DNA from: Vibrio tasmaniensis
Lineage (GTDB): Bacteria > Pseudomonadota > Gammaproteobacteria > Enterobacterales > Vibrionaceae
NCBI RefSeq assembly: GCF_024347635.1
Contig: NZ_AP025510.1
Span: 2,294,001 to 2,358,000, forward strand
Reading direction: 5' to 3'
Length of the DNA: 64,000 bases
Shown here piece after piece: positions 58,016 through 64,000 of the stretch. A program made the translations under genes and the position numbers. Every line of letters begins with the position of its first letter. Position 1 is the stretch's first letter. A model generated the notes under the pieces. It worked only from the letters and a program-made list of their open reading frames with translations, did not search any database and was not told where the DNA came from.

Positions 58016-58362
58016 AGCTCGTCCTCCACAACCTTTGTTAACGTCTCGACTTGATGCGCAACGCCTACAGCATCTTCGACATCGATTTGCACTGCTATCC
58101 CTTGCCCTGACTCTTGGTCGAACTCCCCCACTTCACTAATTCTTTCGAGAATATGCCTTGCTAGATGCTCCTCGACGACAAACAGCAGCACGTCTTTTTG
58201 CACCTCTAACGTTAAACCAAAGAAGGTGCGTTTTTGGTTTAAACCCTGCCCTCTGGCGTTGTTAATCACGGTTGCCCCTGTTGCGCCGGCGTCACGCGCG
58301 GCATCGAGCACGATATCGGTCTTGCTCTCTTCTACAAACGCTAAGATCAATTTAAAGCGCAT
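58012..58362 (-). CDS. PII-superfamily protein in the DUF1538 operon
   Basis: This 116-residue protein has the PII-type beta-alpha-beta pattern: [38 protein letters not shown], then a T-loop-like stretch (LNQKRTFFGLTLE), DVLLFVVEEHLARHILERI, and ESGQGIAVQIDVEDAVGV. The GlnB uridylylation tyrosine motif (YRGAEY) is absent, so this is a PII-like paralogue, not GlnB or GlnK. AAGGAG lies 8 nt before the ATG, inside the DUF1538 gene upstream, which it overlaps by 11 bp. PII-type trimers often bind membrane transporters; here the DUF1538 pair is the obvious partner (inference). Confidence 0.9.
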   Translation of the reverse strand: MRFKLILAFVEESKTDIVLDAARDAGATGATVINNARGQGLNQKRTFFGLTLEVQKDVLLFVVEEHLARHILERISEVGEFDQESGQGIAVQIDVEDAVGVAHQVETLTKVVEDEL

Positions 58363-59146
58363 CTTTGCTCTCCTTAGAGGATTGTGATCGGTTTAGCCAC
58401 TGCGTTATTTGGGCATACCCCATCACGGATATAATTGGAAATAAGCTCGCGAAAGCAATCAACCCAAAGCCATCGATCACCGGGTTTCTTCCAGGCACCG
58501 TTGACGCAAGCCCCAACCCAAGTGCCGTCACTAAAGGAACCGTTACCGTTGAGGTCGTCACACCGCCGGAATCGTAAGCTAATGGAATAATCAATTTGGG
58601 TGCATAGAAGGTTTGAATCACCACAATGACATAGCCAAAAATGATGTAGTAATGAATAGGGTCGCCAGCCACGATGCGATAACTCCCTAGTGATATACCA
58701 ATCGCTACGCCTAATGCCACGGAGATCCTCAGTCCATTAACGCTGATACTGCCACCAGAGACTTGATTGGCCTTGATCGCTACCGCAATCAAAGAGGGCT
58801 CGGCTATCGTGGTACTGAAACCAATACAAAACGCGAAAAGGTAAACCCAGTAATAATCAAACCAAACTAAGGTAAGGCCTGAACTGATCTTAAATTCAGT
58901 CAGAAAGCTTGGCTCGGTCAATTGCATTGCCATTGTCTCCCCCAAAGGAAACAACGCGAGCTCCAACCCCATCAAAAAGAGCGATAAGCCAAGAATGACG
59001 TAAAAGAAACCTACTAACACTTTGGCTAGGTTATTCACTGGCTTACGCAGCACTGCTAATTGAAAACCAAAGATGATCACCGCAATCGGAATCACATCCA
59101 TCACAGTGCCTAAAAAAGTATTGAGAAATTGCTGAGCACTGATCAT
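58352..59146 (-). CDS. DUF1538 membrane protein, second copy
   Basis: This 264-residue polytopic protein has about seven membrane helices. It shares with its neighbour the motifs FxxGLExxLFPx[17 protein letters not shown] (near residue 107), [20 protein letters not shown] (near 191) and [15 protein letters not shown] (near 222). Helix-breaking Gly/Ser/Thr/Pro in the middle of helices is typical of transporters with discontinuous helices. It overlaps the first copy by 4 bp and the PII gene by 11 bp. DUF1538 has no function I know of. Confidence 0.9.
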   Translation of the reverse strand: MISAQQFLNTFLGTVMDVIPIAVIIFGFQLAVLRKPVNNLAKVLVGFFYVILGLSLFLMGLELALFPLGETMAMQLTEPSFLTEFKISSGLTLVWFDYYWVYLFAFCIGFSTTIAEPSLIAVAIKANQVSGGSISVNGLRISVALGVAIGISLGSYRIVAGDPIHYYIIFGYVIVVIQTFYAPKLIIPLAYDSGGVTTSTVTVPLVTALGLGLASTVPGRNPVIDGFGLIAFASLFPIISVMGYAQITQWLNRSQSSKESKDAL

Positions 59147-59877
59147 GTCACCACCATTCCGTAGACCATGACAAACATCATCGGCAGCAGTGAAGCAAAG
59201 GCGATCAATCCAAAGCCATCAATCATAGGATTTCGTCCTTTAATCGCAGAGGCTAAACCTACGCCCAATGCGGTCACTAACGGAACGGTAATGGTCGATG
59301 TTGTGACGCCGCCAGAGTCGTACGCAATCCCAATGATGTTTTCAGGGGCAAATGCAGTGAGCACCACAACTCCAATATAACCACCGATGATCATGTACTG
59401 AATTGGCCAACCTTTTAAGATCCGAAGCACACCAAGTAAAATAGCGATGCCGACCGACAGTGCCACCGTGAAACGCAGGCCATTCGCGTAGTGCTCCATC
59501 TCCTCTAACGAGTTAGGAATAACACCGCCCTCAGCCGCTACTTCTGCCGCTTCAGCAGCGACGGCTGTCAAAGCAGGTTCCGCGATAGTGGTGCCAAACC
59601 CCAAACAAAAGGCAAAGGTTAGTAACCAGAACACACTCCCCTTGCGGGCGAATGCTTGAGCCATCGATTCGCCAATTGGGAACAGACCCATTTCAAGGCC
59701 AAAGATAAAAAAAGTCAGTCCAAAAACCACCAGCACTAAGCCAGTGAGAATAGACAAAAGATGAGGGAGTGGCTCTTGCAGAACAGCAAGCTGGAAGAAA
59801 GCGATCACCGCCACGATCGGCAATAAATCTCTTAGGCTGCCTAACATGGCTCGAAACAAAGCAAGCACTGCCGTCAT
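59143..59877 (-). CDS. DUF1538 membrane protein, first copy
   Basis: This 244-residue paralogue of the next gene is first in the operon. It shows [20 protein letters not shown] at the start, [15 protein letters not shown] near residue 57, [18 protein letters not shown] near 93, [20 protein letters not shown] near 180 and [17 protein letters not shown] near 214. The two copies align over their whole length, so they are products of duplication. They probably form a heteromer. The substrate is unknown. Confidence 0.9.
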   Translation of the reverse strand: MTAVLALFRAMLGSLRDLLPIVAVIAFFQLAVLQEPLPHLLSILTGLVLVVFGLTFFIFGLEMGLFPIGESMAQAFARKGSVFWLLTFAFCLGFGTTIAEPALTAVAAEAAEVAAEGGVIPNSLEEMEHYANGLRFTVALSVGIAILLGVLRILKGWPIQYMIIGGYIGVVVLTAFAPENIIGIAYDSGGVTTSTITVPLVTALGVGLASAIKGRNPMIDGFGLIAFASLLPMMFVMVYGMVVT

Positions 59878-60177
59878 CGCAACTCCTAGTCGTCGAAATT
59901 GTGTCTGATTATGAATTACTAATAATCATGGCAAATCCTTATCTTTCCTTATGTGACAAATATTACGCAGTTGGTAACATATCGGAGTAAAATGCATAAG
60001 TGTGATAGAGGTATACATACGAGCCCGGTGAATTTAATTTCATTCTTTCGTAAATTGATACGCCGTTAGTTAGGTATCACACGATTGAAACCAACTGATC
60101 GTTATAGTGATTATTTCGTATTGATTGGCGATTAAAAACAAGCCATGTCTATAATTATGTTTAACAGGGAGATTGGT
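59878..60177. other. Divergent DUF1538-operon/yfcH intergenic region
   Basis: This 300-bp region must hold the promoters for the leftward DUF1538 operon and rightward yfcH. I see no clear operator in it. Confidence 0.4.
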
Positions 60178-61092
60178 ATGAAGATATTGTTAACAGGTGG
60201 TACGGGATTTATTGGCTCTGAATTGGTCAAGAGTTGGAACACTGACGACGTAACATTGCTGACGCGGAGCCCCGAAAAAGCAAAGCAAAACCTAAATCAC
60301 CTCAACCAAAACAACCTTCATTACATTTTATCTCTTGATGAACTCAGCGACCTCAATGATTTCGATGTTGTGGTTAACCTTGCAGGCGAGCCGATTGCCG
60401 ACAAGCGCTGGAGCGCAGAGCAAAAGGAAAGGATATGTAATAGCCGTTGGCACATCACCGAAAAACTGGTCGAGTTAGTTCATGCTAGTAGCAACCCGCC
60501 AAAAGCTTTTATTAGCGGTTCAGCCGTCGGTTATTATGGCGATCAACAGCAACACCCGTTTGACGAATCACTACAAGTAGAAGATGAAAGCTTTCCTCAC
60601 AAAGTTTGCGCTCATTGGGAAGAGATAGCCAAGAGAGCACAATCCAGCAATACACGAGTGATACTACTACGAACAGGGATTGTACTCGGCGAAAATGGGG
60701 GTGCGCTCAAAAAGATGCTGATGCCGTACAAACTAGGAGTTGGTGGACCGCTAGGTTCAGGCAAGCAATACATGCCTTGGATTCACATGCTAGATATGGT
60801 GAGAGCCATCAACCACTTGTTGTCTATTCCTCACGCTCAAGGGGAATTCAACATGTGTGCTCCGCATCCTGTCACCAACAAACTATTCAGCAGCACGTTA
60901 GCTAAACAATTAGGCCGACCGCATTTCTTATTCACGCCGAAATGGGCAATGTCTCTTCTGATGGGTGAATCATCTTGTTTGCTATTTGACAGCATTCGCT
61001 GCAAGCCGAAGAAACTCACAGAGATGGGCTTCAACTTTAGTTACTCAAGAATCGAGCCGGCACTAAAAAATTTGTTACAACATCAAGACTAA
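60178..61092 (+). CDS. yfcH: YfcH-type NAD-dependent epimerase-fold protein
   Basis: YfcH is an SDR-extended (TIGR01777) protein; its reaction is unknown, and relatives inhibit cell division or act in plastids. LLTGGTGFIGSELV (residues 4-17) is the nucleotide-binding motif, NLAGEPIADKRWSAEQKERI near 79 is the family signature, and SGSAVGYYGD near 116 has the catalytic YxxxK-region Tyr. The ATG at 60178 follows GGGAG; the frame opens 11 codons earlier. It gives 304 residues, close to E. coli YfcH (297). ybbO follows after 43 bp. Confidence 0.92.
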   Translation: MKILLTGGTGFIGSELVKSWNTDDVTLLTRSPEKAKQNLNHLNQNNLHYILSLDELSDLNDFDVVVNLAGEPIADKRWSAEQKERICNSRWHITEKLVELVHASSNPPKAFISGSAVGYYGDQQQHPFDESLQVEDESFPHKVCAHWEEIAKRAQSSNTRVILLRTGIVLGENGGALKKMLMPYKLGVGGPLGSGKQYMPWIHMLDMVRAINHLLSIPHAQGEFNMCAPHPVTNKLFSSTLAKQLGRPHFLFTPKWAMSLLMGESSCLLFDSIRCKPKKLTEMGFNFSYSRIEPALKNLLQHQD

Positions 61093-61135
61093 TTCTTTAC
61101 CCTAGAGCGATAGAAACTCTATTAAAGGATTAAGC

Positions 61136-61963
61136 GTGAACAAGTCGATTCTAATTACTGGTTGCTCAACGGGTATTGGCTATACATGTGCTCATGCACT
61201 TCAAAAGCGCGGCTTTCATGTCATTGCATCTTGCCGTGATCCACAAGATGTTCAACGCCTTCAAAATGAAGGGCTCACCAGTATTCAATTAGATCTTTCC
61301 AACCAAGAAAGCATCGAGAATGGTGCCAAGCTTGCGATTGAACTCTCACCTAACGGGTTATATGGACTGTTTAACAACGGTGCTTACGGTCAGGCGGGTG
61401 CGTTGGAAGACTTACCGACTCAAGGGCTCAGAGAGCAATTCGAAACCAACTTCTTTGGTTGGCACCACCTTGTTTGTCAGATCCTTCCGCACATGCGCGA
61501 ACGCGGTGAAGGCCGAATCGTACAAAACAGCTCTGTCTTAGGATTTGCGGCCATGAAATATCGTGGCGCTTATAACGCCTCAAAGTTCGCGCTCGAAGGG
61601 TGGACGGATACCTTACGTTTAGAGTTGCATGGCAGTGGTATACATATCTCGTTATTGCAGCCAGGCCCAATAGAAACCCAATTTAGAAATAATGCCCTGA
61701 AAGCCTTCAATAAATGGATCACCATTACTGGCAGCGCTCACCAAGATGCTTATCAACAACAAAAAGATCGACTCGAAAAAGAATCATCTAATAACGCTTT
61801 TGTTCTGCCTCCAGAAAGTTGTATTGAGCCTGTATTCCATGCTCTCACAGCCGACAAACCCAAGCTAAGATACCGTGTGACTACCCCAACTAAAGTGTTC
61901 GCGGTATTGAAAAGGATTCTACCGAGTCGCTGGCTAGACCCTATTTTGAGAAAAGCGGCATAA
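61136..61963 (+). CDS. ybbO: YbbO-type short-chain dehydrogenase
   Basis: YbbO is an NADP(H)-dependent aldehyde reductase of the classical SDR family. ILITGCSTGIGYTCA (residues 5-19) is the cofactor motif; catalytic Ser is in VQNSSVLGFAA near 133 and YNASK near 145; the end, LKRILPSRWLDPIL, matches YbbO closely. It uses a GTG start at 61136 after AAAGGA, giving 275 residues. The following genes cnoX (ybbN) and qmcA (ybbK) are also neighbours of ybbO in E. coli, which supports the assignment. Confidence 0.92.
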   Translation: MNKSILITGCSTGIGYTCAHALQKRGFHVIASCRDPQDVQRLQNEGLTSIQLDLSNQESIENGAKLAIELSPNGLYGLFNNGAYGQAGALEDLPTQGLREQFETNFFGWHHLVCQILPHMRERGEGRIVQNSSVLGFAAMKYRGAYNASKFALEGWTDTLRLELHGSGIHISLLQPGPIETQFRNNALKAFNKWITITGSAHQDAYQQQKDRLEKESSNNAFVLPPESCIEPVFHALTADKPKLRYRVTTPTKVFAVLKRILPSRWLDPILRKAA

Positions 61964-62359
61964 ATTACTAACTTTGAATGCAGAGTCGCAAACTTTAATG
62001 TAACGATGTAATTTTTCCGTAACAATAAGATGTCATGATTATCCTATCTCATCAATTATTTCCAATTGATGAATTTAATCTGGATATTTCATGACTTTAA
62101 ACCGCCTTAATTGGGTAGGTGTGAGTTTGGCTATTACGTTGTTTATTCTGTTTTGAATATCTTAAGTAATACCTCACAGACCACCTCAATGAGAACGCTG
62201 TGTCTTCCGTGTTGAGATAACAACTCTATCAACATCGAAGCATGGCGTTTTTCTATTTTTGGCGCTTTTTATCTGAGATAACCGAGTTAGATCTTGAAGT
62301 TACCGACTTATCACCCCATATTTGCAACGTATCCACAAAACAAACCTCAAGGAACGTAA
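61964..62359. other. ybbO-cnoX intergenic region
   Basis: This 396-bp region contains a possible 21-codon reading frame (62091-62156). I see no clear terminator for ybbO. The rest is featureless, apart from the cnoX Shine-Dalgarno. Confidence 0.4.
62091..62156 (+). CDS. Possible 21-residue hydrophobic peptide
   Basis: An ATG-to-TGA frame encodes MTLNRLNWVGVSLAITLFIL plus Phe, a short polar start followed by one membrane-length hydrophobic stretch, as in known single-helix small proteins. The Shine-Dalgarno is poor (CTGGAT upstream). It could be real or chance; conservation in other vibrios would decide. Confidence 0.35.
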   Translation: MTLNRLNWVGVSLAITLFILF

Positions 62360-63214
62360 ATGCAATCTCCGCATATTGTTGAACTTAATGAGCAGAACTT
62401 TCGTCAAGTATTAGAAGGTTCGATGCAGACCCCTGTACTCATCCATTTTTGGGCACCAATGAGCCAAGAGAGCGCCCAAGTCATTCCAGAACTCCAAACA
62501 TTAACTCAGCAATACAACGGCGCCTTCACGTTAGCTCTGTTAAATTGCGAGCAAGAACAAGCTATTGCTAGCCAGTTTGGAGTTCAAGCATTGCCGACTA
62601 TTGCATTGTTTGTTAACGGTCAACCTGTCGACGGCCTAGGCGGCCCTCAAAGCTTAGAAGCGATTGTAGAGATGCTAAGCAAACACCTTCCAAGTCAAGA
62701 TGAGCTCGCATTGCGTCAAGCGCTTGAACAAATGCAGGCCGGCGATCACACCCAAGCCTTAGCTGCAATGCAGCAACTTCCAGTAGAGCTCACGAGCAAA
62801 GGTGAAGTAAAACTGGCGATCGCAGAGTGTTTATTAGAAACGCAACAATTTGATCTTGCAGAAGAACAGTTAAAAACGATCCCTCTTGAATACCAAGACA
62901 ACTACTACAAAGGCTTAGTCGCGAAACTTGAACTTCACAAACAAGCAGCGGATAGCCCTGAAATACAAGCATTAGAAACCGCTCTTCAGCAAGACCCAAG
63001 TGACGCGAAGACAGCATCTGAATTAGCATTGCAATATCACCAAGTGAACCGCAGTGAAGAAGCAATGGATCTGTTGTGGTCTTTCTTAGCCAAAGATCTC
63101 AATACACTTGATGGCGACATGAAAAAAGAGTTCATGGACATCTTAAGTGCGCTTGGACAAGGTAACCCTGTTGCCAGTAAGTACCGTCGACAGTTGTACT
63201 CTCTACTTTATTAG
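62360..63214 (+). CDS. cnoX: Thioredoxin-fold co-chaperone CnoX (YbbN)
   Basis: CnoX protects proteins from oxidative damage and passes them to GroEL or DnaK; it has a thioredoxin fold followed by a tetratricopeptide domain. The thioredoxin domain is residues 1-110 with WAPMSQESAQVIPEL replacing the CxxC region, and the TPR-like part is ~115-284. The E. coli SxxC cysteine (C38) is Ser here, while the C63 position is kept (LLNCEQEQ), so it cannot be an oxidoreductase of the normal type. AAGGAA precedes the ATG. qmcA follows in the same direction. Confidence 0.94.
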   Translation: MQSPHIVELNEQNFRQVLEGSMQTPVLIHFWAPMSQESAQVIPELQTLTQQYNGAFTLALLNCEQEQAIASQFGVQALPTIALFVNGQPVDGLGGPQSLEAIVEMLSKHLPSQDELALRQALEQMQAGDHTQALAAMQQLPVELTSKGEVKLAIAECLLETQQFDLAEEQLKTIPLEYQDNYYKGLVAKLELHKQAADSPEIQALETALQQDPSDAKTASELALQYHQVNRSEEAMDLLWSFLAKDLNTLDGDMKKEFMDILSALGQGNPVASKYRRQLYSLLY

Positions 63215-63291
63215 TAAAAACTTAAAAATCGTTAGATAAAACACCAAAAATTGATAATTCAATCAATGAGTTTATCGAATCAAAGAATATA

Positions 63292-63327
63292 AAATGGGCC
63301 ATAAAATCAATATTTTATGGCCCATTT
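63292..63327. terminator. Perfect 16-bp hairpin between cnoX and qmcA
   Basis: AAATGGGCCATAAAAT pairs fully with ATTTTATGGCCCATTT around CAAT. The T-tract is short (TTTCTCGTTT). It is probably the cnoX terminator. Confidence 0.7.
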
Positions 63328-63412
63328 CTCGTTTATAAATTTGCTCAGAATTTAAATATGAGCCAGTATCAATACTGAACTATCAAAAACTTAAACTTAC
63401 AAAGGATTTTGT

Positions 63413-64000
63413 ATGGCTATTGATACATTGATTACTATCGGCGTCTTTACTGTCGTCGCACTACTGTTTATTTTCGCCGGAGTAAAAACGGTTCCACAAG
63501 GCAATAACTGGACCGTAGAACGCTTCGGCCGTTATACACAAACCCTCCAACCAGGTTTGAATCTAATCATTCCATTTATCGATAAAATCGGACAACGCAT
63601 CAGTATGATGGAGCGTGTACTAGACATCCCCGCCCAAGAAGTTATCTCCAAAGATAATGCAAATGTGGTTATTGATGCGGTGTGTTTTGTTCAAGTTATC
63701 GACGCGCCTAAAGCGGCTTATGAGGTAAATGACCTTGAACATGCAATTCGTAATTTAACCCTCACCAATATTCGTACCGTACTTGGGTCTATGGAGTTGG
63801 ATGAAATGCTTAGTCAGCGTGACATGATTAACACCAAATTATTGAATATCGTTGATGAGGCCACAAATCCTTGGGGTGTAAAAGTTACTCGTATCGAGAT
63901 TAAAGACGTACAGCCTCCAGCGGATCTAACCGCAGCAATGAATGCTCAGATGAAAGCCGAACGTAACAAGCGTGCAGATATTCTAGAAGCTGAAGGGGTA
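63413..64000 (+). CDS. qmcA: SPFH/band-7 membrane protein QmcA (cut by window end)
   Basis: QmcA is a stomatin-like inner-membrane protein that multimerises and interacts with the FtsH/HflKC quality-control system. The visible 196 residues begin [21 protein letters not shown], a signal-anchor helix, then [24 protein letters not shown], the start of the SPFH domain, and a coiled-coil region near [17 protein letters not shown] at the edge. AAAGGA precedes the ATG. The C-terminal third lies outside the window. Its place after cnoX matches the ybb cluster of other gammaproteobacteria. Confidence 0.93.
   Translation, partial: MAIDTLITIGVFTVVALLFIFAGVKTVPQGNNWTVERFGRYTQTLQPGLNLIIPFIDKIGQRISMMERVLDIPAQEVISKDNANVVIDAVCFVQVIDAPKAAYEVNDLEHAIRNLTLTNIRTVLGSMELDEMLSQRDMINTKLLNIVDEATNPWGVKVTRIEIKDVQPPADLTAAMNAQMKAERNKRADILEAEGV

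Overview
The window is a chromosomal core segment of a marine Vibrio, most likely of the Splendidus clade. This rests on the gene content (toxRS beside htpG, tfoS/tfoR beside feo, a nagE that lacks a IIA domain), the protein sequences and the moderate GC. There is no phage, plasmid, CRISPR, tRNA or rRNA. One complete ISL3-family insertion sequence is the only clear mobile element.

Layout. 1-3.5 kb: tsaB and the helicase yoaA with two small unknown proteins. 3.8-8.4 kb: purU, yecM, argS and a HIT-domain protein. 8.4-18 kb: metal uptake and chitin sensing, with feoABC (Fur-type box), the small RNA tfoR, a 7-bp tandem repeat, the membrane regulator tfoS, and the divergent znuA / znuCB genes around a Zur-type box. 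18-29.4 kb: TCA cycle, with sdhCDAB-sucABCD reading left and gltA divergent. 29.5-36.6 kb: ybgI, a DUF1853 gene, pgm, seqA, ybfF, a DUF2788 gene, fldA, a DUF4442 gene and fur. 36.8-47.3 kb: glnS, the N-acetylglucosamine genes nagE / nagAC around a NagC- and CRP-like control region, a KefB-type antiporter, asnB and rfaH. 47.8-56.5 kb: a peptide symporter, hemH, adk, the insertion sequence, htpG (sigma-32-type promoter) and toxRS. 56.7-64 kb: a SelW-like protein, yfcE, a four-gene DUF1538-DUF1538-PII-like-CBS operon, yfcH, ybbO, cnoX and the start of qmcA.

How the genes work together. Three themes stand out. Chitin: tfoS and tfoR link chitin oligosaccharides to competence, and nagE/nagA/nagC take up and degrade the GlcNAc end product. 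Metals: feoABC, znuABC, fur and hemH. Central carbon: the sdh-suc operon and gltA share a control region with ArcA-like repeats.

The best candidate for an uncharacterised system is the overlapping operon at 57608-59877. It encodes two paralogous DUF1538 membrane proteins, a PII-fold protein and a two-CBS protein, and looks like a membrane transporter or channel controlled by nucleotide-binding subunits. The tfoR-repeat-tfoS arrangement and the insertion of the ISL3 element exactly into the T-tract of the htpG terminator are the other notable points.
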